Below are positions 1 to 8,807 of a stretch of DNA of 64,000 nt, in pieces; position 1 is the first letter of the stretch; each line of letters starts with the position of its first letter. A program made the position numbers and the translations under genes. The DNA lies in assembly GCF_000786215.1 (NCBI RefSeq), contig NZ_JROG01000004.1, positions 682,001-746,000 of the forward strand, read 5' to 3'. This DNA is from Sphingomonas sp. 35-24ZXX. Its GTDB lineage: Bacteria > Pseudomonadota > Alphaproteobacteria > Sphingomonadales > Sphingomonadaceae. The notes under the pieces are model-generated. The model saw nothing but the letters and a program-made list of their open reading frames with translations. It did not search any database and was not told where the DNA came from.

Positions 1-66
1 GATCTGGTTGGTGGGCAGCGCCACGCTTTCGCCTGCAATCACGGCGATCAGATAGAGATCCTTCAT
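1..66 (-). CDS. cheW: Chemotaxis coupling protein CheW (N-terminal 22 residues only)
   Basis: Only the first 22 codons lie in the window; the gene runs off the left edge. The peptide begins MKDLYLIAVIAGESVALPTN, which fits the first strands of a CheW SH3-like fold. CheW bridges chemoreceptors and the CheA kinase. Its ATG overlaps the TGA of cheA by the ATGA arrangement, so the two are translationally coupled. A purine-rich AAAGG sits eight bases upstream. Position after cheA supports the call, but the fragment is too short to exclude another CheW-like adaptor. Confidence 0.75.
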   Translation of the reverse strand, partial: MKDLYLIAVIAGESVALPTNQI

Positions 67-2441
67 GCGACGTGCCTTTGCTGGCCGGCGATCAGGCGGC
101 CGAGCAATGCCGCACGATCGTAGCGGTAGATCGTGTTGCTGTCGGCGTTGGCGCTACCGATCGAATCGCTCAGCCGGATGATCTGTCCGCGCAGGCTGGC
201 CGGAGCGGGAGCACCGTCACCCACGATGATGCAGATGGCAGCCTCCCCGTCGTCGTCGAAATCGCCATCGACCAGGATCGGCCGATAGCCAGCGGCAGCG
301 ACCAGAGGCGCCAGGATATTGCGCGTCCAGGCATCGTCCTGGCCGATCAGGCGGCACGCGGGACGTTCCGATTCGGGCGGCACGCCGGCCAGCGTACTGA
401 ACAGCCAATGCGCATCGAGCACCTCGAGCTGCATGTCATCGACCAATGCGATGCCGCCGACCAGCCCGGGCTGGGCAACCGGCTCGACTTTGGCAGGCAG
501 CCGCACGATGTCGATCACGTCCTCCACCGCATAGAGCACCTGCAGGCGTCCATCGGTGAGGTGCAGCAGCTTGACGAATTCGTCGGCCGGAACAGCGTTG
601 AGGCCGATCACCGGGCGGCTTTCGCCGTCGATGCTCAGCCGCACCTGGCCGCCAGCCACCGCAAGCCGCTGGGTCGCGACGTCTTCCACGCGCTCGACCG
701 CGGTTAGCGCGATCAGGCGCAGATCGCCGCTCGCCTCGCGGAACAGCAGCGCCGAACTGCGCTCGGCGACCGCCGCTGTCTGCCCGTCGCCAGCCATCGG
801 CTCGTCCAGGCGGACCATTTCGTTCAAGCGGGCGCGATGGGCGAGGCCCAGGGGATCGAGCAGCAGCATCGGCCGCCCGTTGTCCGGCAGGGTGGTTCCG
901 GCATACAGGCCGTCGGCCATGATGACCGGGGCGCCGGGGCGCACGACCAGTTCTTCATGATCGATCACCGCTTCCACCGCCAGCGCATAGCGCAGGTCCG
1001 ATGCAGCGTTGACCGTGATGATGGTGCGATAGCTGGCGGCGGGGTTCGGCTCCATCGCCAGCCCCAGCAGCGTTTCCAGCGCGACATAGGGCAGGCATTC
1101 GCCGCGAATATGGGCCAGATCGCAACCGCCGACCTGCTGGATGCGGACCTGGCTGTTGGTGTCGAACAGGATCTCGCGGATCGCCGATCGCGGCATCGCG
1201 AACTCCTGGCCACCGGCGCGAACCGTCAGGCACGGGATGATGGTCAGCGTCAGCGGCACGCGCAGGATAACGCGCAGACCCTTGCCGGGATTGTTCTCGA
1301 GGTCGATCGATCCACCAATGCGCTCGATGTTCGACCGCACCACATCCATGCCGACGCCGCGGCCGGAGATGGCGGTCACCTCGTCGGCGGTGCTCAGCCC
1401 GGGTGCGAAGATCAGTTCCAGCCGCGCCCGCTCGCTCAGCGCGTTGATCTCGGCCGTGCTGCGCGCCTTGGAGGTCAGCGCGCGCGAGACCAGCTTGTCG
1501 GTGTCGATGCCCTGGCCGTCATCGGCGATCTCGATCAGGATCTGGTTGCCCGACTGGCGGGCGGAAATGCTGAGGCGGCCCATCTGAGGCTTGCCCAGCT
1601 TCAGGCGTGCGGCGGGCGTTTCGATACCATGGTCGATGGCGTTGCGGATGATATGGGTGAGCGGGTCGCGGATCATCTCGATCATCTCGCGATCGAGCTC
1701 GACATTGTTGCCCGAGGTGCGCAGATCGACCTGCTTGCCAAGGTCAGCACACAGATCGCGCACCAGCCGCGGCAGCGGAGAGAAGATGCGCTCGATACGC
1801 TGCATCCGCGTCTGGCCGATGGCATCGCGCATGTCCGCGATGCACGCGGAAAGCCGCTCGAACGCGTTTTCCAAAGTCGCGCCGTTCTGCTCGTCGCGCA
1901 GGCACCGGGCGACCTCGTTGCGCGCCAGCACCATGTCGGACACGCCGTTCATCAGATGATCGATCAGATCAAGCGGTACCCGGATCGATCGGATCGCCGC
2001 CTGCCGACGCGCATGGCTTCTGGCATCCTCGCTCACCGGCGTGGCGGTGGCATCAGGGGCATCCGGCTTGTCGTCCCGCAGCCTCAACGCGGCGATCAGG
2101 TCGGCATCGGTTCCGTCGGGCAAGGCATCGCCGGTTTCCATGACGACGATCAGTTCGCCGATCCGGTCGATCACGGCCAGCACGGCATCGACCAGCGGCG
2201 CGGAAGCCTCGCGCCTGCCGTCACGCACCTGCGCCAGCACATCTTCGGCAGCATGGCTCAGGCGCTCGAAGCGCGGCAGGTTGAGAAACCCGCAGCTGCC
2301 TTTCACCGTGTGGACGAAGCGGAAGATGCTCGCCAACCGCTCGCTGTCCTGCGGGTTCTGTTCCCACAGCACAAGCTCGCTGGCCAACGCGTCCAGCGTT
2401 TCCCGGGTCTCCGCAATAAATTCCTGTACCAGGTCGTCCAT
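63..2441 (-). CDS. cheA: Chemotaxis histidine kinase CheA with tandem CheW-like domains and degenerate receiver
   Basis: CheA autophosphorylates in response to chemoreceptors and passes phosphate to CheY-type regulators. The 792-residue protein starts with an Hpt domain, whose phospho-acceptor is His44 in HTVKGSCGF. A short linker replaces the usual P2 domain. Dimerisation and HATPase regions follow, with the N box (HIIRNAIDHGIE) and the G boxes (DDGQGID, GRGVGMD). A CheW-like P5 domain comes next, then a second CheW-like stretch (about 555-685). The last 100 residues resemble a receiver fold without an obvious phospho-acceptor Asp. I chose the ATG at 2441; an in-frame TTG 15 bases upstream is weaker. 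The gene is coupled to cheW downstream and lies 95 bases after chpT. Confidence 0.93.
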   Translation of the reverse strand: MDDLVQEFIAETRETLDALASELVLWEQNPQDSERLASIFRFVHTVKGSCGFLNLPRFERLSHAAEDVLAQVRDGRREASAPLVDAVLAVIDRIGELIVVMETGDALPDGTDADLIAALRLRDDKPDAPDATATPVSEDARSHARRQAAIRSIRVPLDLIDHLMNGVSDMVLARNEVARCLRDEQNGATLENAFERLSACIADMRDAIGQTRMQRIERIFSPLPRLVRDLCADLGKQVDLRTSGNNVELDREMIEMIRDPLTHIIRNAIDHGIETPAARLKLGKPQMGRLSISARQSGNQILIEIADDGQGIDTDKLVSRALTSKARSTAEINALSERARLELIFAPGLSTADEVTAISGRGVGMDVVRSNIERIGGSIDLENNPGKGLRVILRVPLTLTIIPCLTVRAGGQEFAMPRSAIREILFDTNSQVRIQQVGGCDLAHIRGECLPYVALETLLGLAMEPNPAASYRTIITVNAASDLRYALAVEAVIDHEELVVRPGAPVIMADGLYAGTTLPDNGRPMLLLDPLGLAHRARLNEMVRLDEPMAGDGQTAAVAERSSALLFREASGDLRLIALTAVERVEDVATQRLAVAGGQVRLSIDGESRPVIGLNAVPADEFVKLLHLTDGRLQVLYAVEDVIDIVRLPAKVEPVAQPGLVGGIALVDDMQLEVLDAHWLFSTLAGVPPESERPACRLIGQDDAWTRNILAPLVAAAGYRPILVDGDFDDDGEAAICIIVGDGAPAPASLRGQIIRLSDSIGSANADSNTIYRYDRAALLGRLIAGQQRHVA

Positions 2442-2536
2442 CGTCACCGTCCGCAAGCGCTGGGAGACGGTGTGCGCCGGATATGGTTAAGATCACGTTG
2501 CGCCGCTCGCAGGAGAGCGGTCAAAGTTCTGCGTGA

Positions 2537-3187
2537 TCAGACGCTGAGCGTGGCGCCGATGATGAGCGATTCGGGGGTCGCTGCCAGCTGGATGGTGCCG
2601 CCATTGGCGCGCGTGATCCGTTCGATCATATAGGCCGGCGCCGTGCGCGGACTCAGCGGTCCGCTGCCGATCATGCCCTGCAGCGTGGCGGCCAGCGCCT
2701 CGTCGATCACCACCTTGGGGCCGGTGGCATTGACCGCGATCTCGCAGGTTCCGCCCTGTTCCTCGGCCGCGATGATCAACTGGCCGCCGCGCACTAGGCC
2801 ATCCAGGCCGATCAGCGCCAGGTTGAGCAGCACCTTGACCGCAGGCTTTGCGAGCATCGCGGTGGGGACGTGCCACTGCAGTTCGATGCGCGGCTTGTCC
2901 GCCACCAGGCCCTCGATCAGCTGGCGCGGTTCGTTGACGTCGACCTTGTCGCCAAAGCCGCCGGCAGCGCCAAAGGCGAGACGGAAGAACTTGAGCTTGC
3001 TGGCCGAGGCCCGGGCGCTGTCGGAGAGAAGTTCGATGCAGCGCGCGCGCATTTCCGGATCGGTCTCGTCGGCCAGCAGCTCCAGGCCGTTGTTCATTGC
3101 GCCAATCGGGCTCAGCAGATCATGGCACAGGCGCGAGCAGAGCAGGCTGGCGAGTTCGATTTCTGACAGGTCCGTGGAACTGGGCAT
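2537..3187 (-). CDS. chpT: Histidine phosphotransferase ChpT
   Basis: ChpT relays phosphate from the hybrid kinase CckA to CtrA and CpdR in the alphaproteobacterial cell-cycle phosphorelay. The 216-residue length matches the family. The DHp-like helix carries the phospho-acceptor His in the motif LCHDLLSPIGAMNNGLELL near residue 22. The C-terminal half is a degenerate ATPase fold (GPLSPRTAPAYMIERITRANGG) without a recognisable ATP-binding G box, as expected for ChpT. The start is the ATG at 3187, because upstream in-frame codons encode a non-conserved basic stretch. It lies directly upstream of cheA on the same strand, 95 bases apart, which links cell-cycle and motility signalling in one neighbourhood. 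Confidence 0.9.
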   Translation of the reverse strand: MPSSTDLSEIELASLLCSRLCHDLLSPIGAMNNGLELLADETDPEMRARCIELLSDSARASASKLKFFRLAFGAAGGFGDKVDVNEPRQLIEGLVADKPRIELQWHVPTAMLAKPAVKVLLNLALIGLDGLVRGGQLIIAAEEQGGTCEIAVNATGPKVVIDEALAATLQGMIGSGPLSPRTAPAYMIERITRANGGTIQLAATPESLIIGATLSV

Positions 3188-3332
3188 AAGCGGGGGCTGG
3201 CCTTTGTGGCGTAAGGAAGAATGTGGTCGTGCAGAGCGGCGCAAAGGCCGGCTTGCGCCGATGTGGCGAAAAGGCCGCACAGGTTCAAGCTTTAATGCGG
3301 CGCAAAGCCGTGGCTATGGCGGATGGTGGCTG

Positions 3333-3743
3333 TTATCCGTCCGACAGGCGCAGCGCAACCGGATCGAACGCGCCATGCAGCGCGCCGCCGGAGACCGCCC
3401 GCCAGGCCGTGATCTCGCCGCCCGCAATGATCAGCCAAAGCCGCCCGTCGGCAGCCGCGCTGGCAGCATCGCGCGGCGATGGCGCGCTGCGGCCATTGGG
3501 ATGCGAATGATAATGGCCGATCAGCCGCTTGCCGCCCTGGCGCATCGCGCGTTCCGCCGCGATCAGGGTGGCTGGGTCGATCTCGAAACCGGTCGCAGGA
3601 TCGTCTGCCACATTGGGGCAGGCCTGGACCGTCTCGATCGCCCCGTCGCTGCCCAGCAGCAGGCCGCAGCATTCGACCGGATGCGTCGCTGCGGCGTGCG
3701 CAAGCAGCTGGGCGTGGAGCGCGCTTGAAAGCAGGACCGGCAT
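3333..3743 (-). CDS. M67 family (JAMM/MPN) metallopeptidase
   Basis: This 136-residue protein is a stand-alone JAB/MPN domain. The JAMM zinc motif is intact: a Glu in VECCGLLLG, then HSHP in GHYHSHPNG, with the Ser and Asp of SAPSPRD completing the site. Relatives are deubiquitinase-like isopeptidases; bacterial versions sometimes process sulfur-carrier proteins, but no such partner is next to it here, so the substrate is unknown. It is divergent from rluD, and the two start codons are only 16 bases apart, so each promoter must lie within or beyond the other gene. No convincing Shine-Dalgarno sequence precedes the ATG. Confidence 0.85.
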   Translation of the reverse strand: MPVLLSSALHAQLLAHAAATHPVECCGLLLGSDGAIETVQACPNVADDPATGFEIDPATLIAAERAMRQGGKRLIGHYHSHPNGRSAPSPRDAASAAADGRLWLIIAGGEITAWRAVSGGALHGAFDPVALRLSDG

Positions 3744-3759
3744 CGGCCAGAGGATAGCG

Positions 3760-4713
3760 ATGAATCCAGCGCAATCCAGTGTCACCGGAACAATCCCCGA
3801 CGCCGTCGCGGGCCAGCGGCTGGATGCGGGCCTCGCCGTGGTCGAGCCTGCACTGTCGCGCGAACGGATCAAGGCGCTGATCCGCGCCGGGGCGGTGATG
3901 CTGGACGGCAAGCCGCAGACCCGCCCTTCGGTCAAGCTCGTGCCCGGCATGGCCTATGCGATCGCCATTCCGGAAGCGCGGGCGCTCGACACCGAGGCGC
4001 AGGATATCGCGCTCGAGATTGTCTATGAGGACAGCGACCTGCTGGTGGTGGACAAGCCAGCCGGGCTGGTCGTGCATCCGGCCGCAGGTCATGCCGATGG
4101 CACTTTGGTCAATGCGCTGCTGCACCATTGCGCAGGCCAGCTTTCGGGCATCGGCGGTGTGGCGCGGCCCGGCATCGTCCACCGGATCGACAAGGATACA
4201 TCGGGGCTGCTGGTGGTCGCCAAGACCGATGCCGCGCACCTGGGGCTGGCGGCGCAGTTTGCCGAACACTCGATCAACCGGCGCTATGTCGCGATCGTCC
4301 AGGGGCGGCCCAGTCCTGCAAACGGCACCGTGCGCGGCAATATCGGCCGCAGCGATCACGATCGCAAGAAGATGGCGCTGGTGACGGAAGGGCGCGGCAA
4401 GCATGCCGTCACCCACTTTACCAGCGAGGAGAAGCTCTCCGGGGCCACGCGGATCGAGTGCCGGCTGGAGACCGGGCGGACGCACCAGGTGCGCGTCCAC
4501 ATGGCCAGCATCGGCCATGCGCTGCTTGGCGATCCGTTGTATTCGCGCCCGCCCAAGGCGTTGCGCGATCTGTTGAAAGCGGCGGATTTCCGCCGTCAGG
4601 CATTGCACGCACAGCGGCTGGGCTTTATACATCCGGTGACTGGATCTGAATGCGACTTTTTTAGTCCGATTCCGGCCGACATGGCGGAACTTTTGGATAG
4701 ATTGCGTGTTTAG
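3760..4713 (+). CDS. rluD: RluA/RluD-family 23S rRNA pseudouridine synthase
   Basis: Converts uridines of 23S rRNA helix 69 to pseudouridine if it is a true RluD. The 317-residue protein has an N-terminal S4 RNA-binding domain (about residues 15-75), then the synthase fold. The catalytic Asp lies in HRIDKDTSGLLVVAKT, and the RTHQVRVHMASIGHALLGD motif is typical of the family. The ATG at 3760 follows an AGAGGA ribosome binding site. The gene is divergent from the JAMM peptidase and precedes rpoH, an order frequent in alphaproteobacteria. RluD is favoured over RluA or RluC on length and the S4 domain, but the exact target is inferred. Confidence 0.88.
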   Translation: MNPAQSSVTGTIPDAVAGQRLDAGLAVVEPALSRERIKALIRAGAVMLDGKPQTRPSVKLVPGMAYAIAIPEARALDTEAQDIALEIVYEDSDLLVVDKPAGLVVHPAAGHADGTLVNALLHHCAGQLSGIGGVARPGIVHRIDKDTSGLLVVAKTDAAHLGLAAQFAEHSINRRYVAIVQGRPSPANGTVRGNIGRSDHDRKKMALVTEGRGKHAVTHFTSEEKLSGATRIECRLETGRTHQVRVHMASIGHALLGDPLYSRPPKALRDLLKAADFRRQALHAQRLGFIHPVTGSECDFFSPIPADMAELLDRLRV

Positions 4714-4714
4714 G

Positions 4715-4739
4715 TTGCAAGTCGAAATGCGATCCCCAT
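4715..4739 (+). promoter_or_regulatory. Candidate heat-shock (sigma-32-type) promoter of rpoH
   Basis: Directly after the rluD stop codon lie TTGCAA (4715-4720) and CCCCAT (4734-4739), separated by 13 bases. This resembles the sigma-32 consensus (CTTGAA, 13-15 bases, CCCCAT). It sits 50 bases before the rpoH start, which fits the known autoregulation of rpoH in other alphaproteobacteria. The assignment rests on sequence similarity only. Confidence 0.5.
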
Positions 4740-4789
4740 GACGGGCGCTCCTTCGAGGCCTGCATAACGGATTGGCAGAAAGGGAAAAA

Positions 4790-5695
4790 ATGAGCGCGAC
4801 CAGAAGTGTCCCGGCAACCATCCCCGCCCTTGGCGGCGAGGCGAGCCTGAACCGTTACCTCACCGAAATCCGTAAATATCCGCTGCTGAAACCCGAGCAG
4901 GAATACATGCTCGCCAAACGCTATCAGGAACATCAGGATCCTGAAGCCGCTGCGCAGCTCGTCACCTCGCACCTGCGTCTCGTCGCGAAGATCGCGATGG
5001 GCTACCGCGGCTATGGCCTTCCCGTCAGCGAGCTGATCTCCGAAGGCAATATCGGCCTGATGCAGGGCGTGAAGAAATTCGAGCCCGACCGCGGCTTCCG
5101 CCTCGCGACCTATGCGATGTGGTGGATCAAGGCGTCGATCCAGGAATACATCCTGCGCAGCTGGAGCCTCGTGAAGATGGGCACCACCGCGGCGCAGAAG
5201 AAGCTGTTCTTCAACCTGCGCCGGATGAAGAACAACCTGCGCGCCTTCGAGGATGGCGATCTCCATCCCGATGACGTGAAGACCATAGCCACCAAGCTGG
5301 GCGTGTCCGAGACCGAGGTCGTCAACATGAACCGCCGCATGGCGATGGGGGGCGATGCGTCGCTCAACGTCTCGATGCGCGAGGATGGCGACGGTCAGTG
5401 GATGGACTGGCTGACCGACGATACGCCGCTGCAGGATGTCGCCGTGGCCGATGCGCAGGAGGCCGAAATGCGCCATGCGCTGCTTGGTGAGGCGCTGCAG
5501 TCGCTGAACGAGCGCGAGCGTCACATTCTCAACGAGCGTCGTCTGGTCGATGACCCCAAGACGCTCGAGGAACTGAGCCAGGTCTATAACGTCAGCCGCG
5601 AGCGCGTGCGCCAGATCGAGGTGCGCGCCTTCGAAAAGCTGCAGAAGGCGATGCACCGGCTTGTCTCCGACAAGCAGATGGCGCTGGCTGGCTGA
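4790..5695 (+). CDS. rpoH: RNA polymerase heat-shock sigma factor RpoH (sigma-32)
   Basis: Directs RNA polymerase to heat-shock promoters. The 301-residue length is typical. Region 2 is complete (SHLRLVAKIAMGYRGYGLPV, GNIGLMQGVKKFEP, ATYAMWWIKASIQEYI). It is followed by the diagnostic RpoH box around residues 125-140 (QKKLFFNLRRMKNN), then region 4 with the helix-turn-helix VYNVSRERVRQIEVRAFEKL. The ATG at 4790 has an AAGGGA site about seven bases upstream; a TTG 18 bases earlier is less likely. A sigma-32-like promoter lies just upstream and a perfect hairpin follows the stop codon, so it is probably a single-gene unit. Confidence 0.96.
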   Translation: MSATRSVPATIPALGGEASLNRYLTEIRKYPLLKPEQEYMLAKRYQEHQDPEAAAQLVTSHLRLVAKIAMGYRGYGLPVSELISEGNIGLMQGVKKFEPDRGFRLATYAMWWIKASIQEYILRSWSLVKMGTTAAQKKLFFNLRRMKNNLRAFEDGDLHPDDVKTIATKLGVSETEVVNMNRRMAMGGDASLNVSMREDGDGQWMDWLTDDTPLQDVAVADAQEAEMRHALLGEALQSLNERERHILNERRLVDDPKTLEELSQVYNVSRERVRQIEVRAFEKLQKAMHRLVSDKQMALAG

Positions 5696-5703
5696 ACCCT
5701 ATT

Positions 5704-5725
5704 GCCGGGGTGGCGACACCCCGGC
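5704..5725 (+). terminator. Perfect hairpin after rpoH
   Basis: A 9-bp perfect stem (GCCGGGGTG with CACCCCGGC) closes a GCGA loop nine bases after the rpoH stop. There is no U-tract, so it may be a weak terminator or a 3' stabilising hairpin. Confidence 0.5.
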
Positions 5726-5877
5726 GACCCTTATCCCCACGGGTCGCACCTGAGGATCGAAGCGGGATGGCGCTGCCGTCCCGCTTCACTTTTTCGCGCA
5801 AGCAATCGCACAGACCGTGGACGTTTGGGTGCAAAACCATCTTCCCCTTTCCGCTGGCAGGCATTAAGCGGGCTCGC

Positions 5878-6273
5878 ATGGGACTATTGGCAAAAATCTT
5901 CACCTGGTGGGACGGCGCGACCGTCGGTACGCATCTGTTCAGCGCGCTGAACGGCGAAAAGGTCGGCGAAGACCACCAGGGCAATACCTATTTCCGCTCC
6001 AAGCCCAAGAAGGGCCAGAAGGAACGCCGCTGGGTGCTCTACAACGGCGCCAACGATGCGAGCCGCGTGCCGTCCGAATGGCATGGCTGGCTGCACAACA
6101 GCTATGATGCGATTCCCGAGAGCCACCTGCCGCCGCCGCGGATCTGGGAAAAGGACTATGTTCCCAACCTGACCGGCACCACCGGTGCCTATCGTCCGGC
6201 TGGCTCGCTGGAACGCGGCGGCGTCCGCGCTGCTGCCACCGGCGATTATGAAGCGTGGACGCCCGAGGCGTGA
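5878..6273 (+). CDS. NDUFA12 (B17.2) family NADH:ubiquinone oxidoreductase accessory subunit
   Basis: Homologue of mitochondrial complex I accessory subunit NDUFA12, a supernumerary subunit that alphaproteobacteria share with mitochondria. The 131-residue protein has the family signatures: a Trp-rich start (MGLLAKIFTWWDGATVGTHL), GNTYFRSK, RRWVLYNG and EWHGWLH, followed by a proline-rich stretch. It is expected on the peripheral arm of complex I. The ATG at 5878 gives the conserved N-terminus. Its TGA overlaps the GTG of the DUF2155 gene, so the two are co-transcribed. The main nuo operon is not in this window, which is usual for this subunit. Confidence 0.92.
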   Translation: MGLLAKIFTWWDGATVGTHLFSALNGEKVGEDHQGNTYFRSKPKKGQKERRWVLYNGANDASRVPSEWHGWLHNSYDAIPESHLPPPRIWEKDYVPNLTGTTGAYRPAGSLERGGVRAAATGDYEAWTPEA

Positions 6274-6920
6274 CGCGCGGGCGAATCATCGCCATCATCC
6301 TTGTTGTCGCTGCGCTCTTCGGGGCGGGCGTCTATGGCGGGTTGCAATATGGCGACCGCCTGTTGCCCTCTGCCAAGCGCGAAACGCCCAAGCGCGCTGC
6401 CACGCGCGCTGCCGCCCCACCGCCGATGCAACTGGCCGAGGGCGATGCCACGCCGATGGCCCAACGTGTCGCCACCATTTCCTTCCTGAACAAGCGCAAC
6501 GGCGAAACGCGCGATATCGAGATGAAACCCGGCGAATCGCGGCGGATCGGCAATGCGATCATCCGCCTGTCCGCCTGCGAGCGCACGGCGCCCTGGGAGC
6601 CGGTGCCCGAGACCGGTGCCTTCGTTCAGCTGCTGGTGCAGGACCGCGAGACGCGCTCGTCCGAGCCGGTGTGGAAGCGGGTGTTCTCGGGCTGGGTGTT
6701 CAAGGAATCGCCGTCGCTCAACGTCGTCGAGCACCCGATCTATGATGTCTGGGTCAAGAATTGCGCAATGGAATATCCTGGCGAGGAAGCCCCGGTTGCA
6801 GAGGAAAGCGGCGCGCCATCCGCTGCCTCCACGGCATCGCCCCCTGCCAATGCCGAAAACCCTGCGACCAGCCCCGAATCTGCTCCCGGGCCCACCACGC
6901 CTTCGACCGACACCGAATAA
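6270..6920 (+). CDS. DUF2155 domain protein, membrane-anchored
   Basis: A 216-residue protein of unknown function. It has an N-terminal hydrophobic anchor (residues about 5-20, [20 protein letters not shown]), a globular DUF2155 domain (about 60-165, with [16 protein letters not shown] and [19 protein letters not shown]), and a Pro/Ala/Ser-rich tail. Two Cys in the domain could pair in the periplasm. GTG at 6270 overlaps the upstream TGA; GTG at 6255 is the alternative start. In related genomes this gene neighbours aat, as here. Its last 181 bases are also coding on the opposite strand for the C-terminus of Aat. Confidence 0.82.
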   Translation: MTRGRIIAIILVVAALFGAGVYGGLQYGDRLLPSAKRETPKRAATRAAAPPPMQLAEGDATPMAQRVATISFLNKRNGETRDIEMKPGESRRIGNAIIRLSACERTAPWEPVPETGAFVQLLVQDRETRSSEPVWKRVFSGWVFKESPSLNVVEHPIYDVWVKNCAMEYPGEEAPVAEESGAPSAASTASPPANAENPATSPESAPGPTTPSTDTE

Positions 6921-7567
6921 AGCCCCGGCATCACCGGGTGGGGCCGCTGGGCCCGCGGCGGCGCAAAAGGCGAATCGCAGATCGCCTCGTTCAGCAGCTT
7001 GAGATACTCGCCCTGCGGCAGCTCGATCGCGCCCATCGACGCCAGATGGGGGGTGATGAACTGGCAGTCGAGCAGGCTGAGGCCACCCTTGCGCATCGCC
7101 GCGACCAGCCAGGCCAACGCCACCTTGCTGGCATCGGTCGCGCGGCTGAACATGCTCTCGCCGCAAAAGGCCCGGCCGATCTCGACGCCATAGAGCCCGC
7201 CCACCAGATCGTCACCCTGCCAGCATTCGATGCTGTGCGCGCGGCCCTGGCGGTGCAGCGCGATGAAGCTCGCCTCGATCGTGCGGTTGATCCAGGTTTG
7301 TTCGCGGCCATCGGCGGATTCGGCGCACATCGCGATGACGCGGGCAAAGGCGCGGTTGCAGGTGACGGTGAACCGGTCCTGGCGAACCACCTTCTTCAAG
7401 GACTTGGCAAAGCGGAAGCCATCGAGCGGCAGGATGGCGCGCATTTCGGGTTCGACCCAGAAGACATCGACATCGTCACGAGCATCGGCCATCGGGAAAA
7501 TGCCGATCGCATAGGCACGCATCAGCATGTTTAAATCGATGGTGACCGGGCCGGGGGTGCCGTGCAT
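6740..7567 (-). CDS. aat: Leucyl/phenylalanyl-tRNA--protein transferase with C-terminal extension
   Basis: Aat transfers Leu or Phe from tRNA to the N-terminus of proteins with basic N-terminal residues, marking them for ClpS-ClpAP. The conserved core is clear: [52 protein letters not shown] and [16 protein letters not shown]. The reading frame stays open for about 50 residues beyond the usual end and stops after FLTQTS, inside the opposing DUF2155 gene. Such extended tails occur in sphingomonads as I recall, so the overlap is probably real. The ATG at 7567 precedes the conserved DLNMLMRAY segment. Upstream is divergent prfB, 112 bases away. Confidence 0.88.
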   Translation of the reverse strand: MHGTPGPVTIDLNMLMRAYAIGIFPMADARDDVDVFWVEPEMRAILPLDGFRFAKSLKKVVRQDRFTVTCNRAFARVIAMCAESADGREQTWINRTIEASFIALHRQGRAHSIECWQGDDLVGGLYGVEIGRAFCGESMFSRATDASKVALAWLVAAMRKGGLSLLDCQFITPHLASMGAIELPQGEYLKLLNEAICDSPFAPPRAQRPHPVMPGLYSVSVEGVVGPGADSGLVAGFSALAGGDAVEAADGAPLSSATGASSPGYSIAQFLTQTS

Positions 7568-7679
7568 GGCTATCAATCTAGGCGCTTGCCGCCCAAGATC
7601 AATCGCCATTGCGGTGCAGGGCTTTGCGATTGGCGGGCAATCGGCTAGAGCGCGGCACCAAGTTATCAGGAGTGAACCC

Positions 7680-8807
7680 ATGCGTGCCGAAGGGCAGGCC
7701 CATATCGATACCATCAACGCCGCGCTGGCACTGGTCCGCAAGTTTCTGGACTGGGACCGCGCGCTGCGTCGCCTCGACGAGCTCAACGCCCGTGTCGAGG
7801 ACCCGACGCTGTGGAACGATCCCAAGGCCGCAGAAGAGGTCATGCGCGAACGGCGCAGGTTGGAACAGGCGATCGGCACGGTCAACGAGATCGGCGCCGA
7901 GATGGCCGATGCCATCGAATTCGTCGAACTGGGCGAGGCCGAGGGCGATGACGAGACCATCACCGAAGGGCTCGCGAGCCTGAAGGCGCTGGCCGAACGG
8001 GCCGAGCGTGACAAGGTGCAGGCGCTGCTCGCGGGCGAGGCTGACAGCTACGACACCTATCTCGAAGTCCATGCCGGCGCCGGCGGCACCGAGAGTCAGG
8101 ACTGGGCCGAGATGCTGCAGCGCATGTATTCGCGCTGGGCCGAACGGCGCGGCTACAAGGTCGAACTGGTCGATTATCACGCGGGTGAACAGGCGGGTAT
8201 CAAGTCTGCCACGTTGCTGATCAAGGGTGAGAACGCCTATGGCTTTGCCAAGACCGAAAGCGGCGTGCACCGGCTGGTGCGGATTTCGCCGTATGACAGC
8301 TCGGCGCGGCGGCACACCAGCTTTTCCAGCGTCTGGGTCTATCCGGTGATCGACGACAATATCGAGATCGAGGTCAAGGAAAGCGACCTCAAGATCGATA
8401 CCTATCGCGCCTCGGGTGCGGGCGGCCAGCATGTCAACACCACCGATTCGGCGGTGCGCATCACGCATATTCCCACCGGCATCATCGCCGCCAGCCAGAA
8501 CGACCGTTCGCAGCACAAGAACCGCGCGACCGCGATGAACATGCTGAAGGCGCGGTTGTACGAGGCCGAACTGCAGAAGCGCGAGGCCGAAGCTTCGGGC
8601 GAATATGCCGCGAAGACCGAAATCGGCTGGGGTCACCAGATCCGGTCCTACGTCCTGCAGCCCTATCAGCTGGTCAAGGACCTGCGCACCGGGGTCACCT
8701 CGACCGCGCCCGGCGACGTGCTCGACGGCGCGCTCGATCCGTTCATGGCGGCCGCATTGTCGCAGAAGGTCACCGGCGAGAAGGTGGACGTCGAAGATGT
8801 CGACTGA
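7680..8807 (+). CDS. prfB: Peptide chain release factor 2
   Basis: Recognises UGA and UAA stop codons and triggers peptide release. The 375-residue protein has the GGQ motif at residues 248-250 ([11 protein letters not shown]). The codon-recognition tripeptide is SPY (203-205) where E. coli has SPF. The frame is continuous from the ATG at 7680, with no internal UGA and so no programmed frameshift of the enteric type. An AGGAG site lies about eight bases upstream. The last 11 bases overlap the next gene. Confidence 0.96.
   Translation: MRAEGQAHIDTINAALALVRKFLDWDRALRRLDELNARVEDPTLWNDPKAAEEVMRERRRLEQAIGTVNEIGAEMADAIEFVELGEAEGDDETITEGLASLKALAERAERDKVQALLAGEADSYDTYLEVHAGAGGTESQDWAEMLQRMYSRWAERRGYKVELVDYHAGEQAGIKSATLLIKGENAYGFAKTESGVHRLVRISPYDSSARRHTSFSSVWVYPVIDDNIEIEVKESDLKIDTYRASGAGGQHVNTTDSAVRITHIPTGIIAASQNDRSQHKNRATAMNMLKARLYEAELQKREAEASGEYAAKTEIGWGHQIRSYVLQPYQLVKDLRTGVTSTAPGDVLDGALDPFMAAALSQKVTGEKVDVEDVD

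Noticed and set aside
2442-2456. TTG start of cheA five codons upstream
   Set aside because: The ATG at 2441 gives the canonical CheA N-terminus; the TTG has no better ribosome binding site.
7680-8807. Possible programmed frameshift in prfB
   Set aside because: The frame is continuous with no internal UGA near codon 25, so no frameshift is needed.
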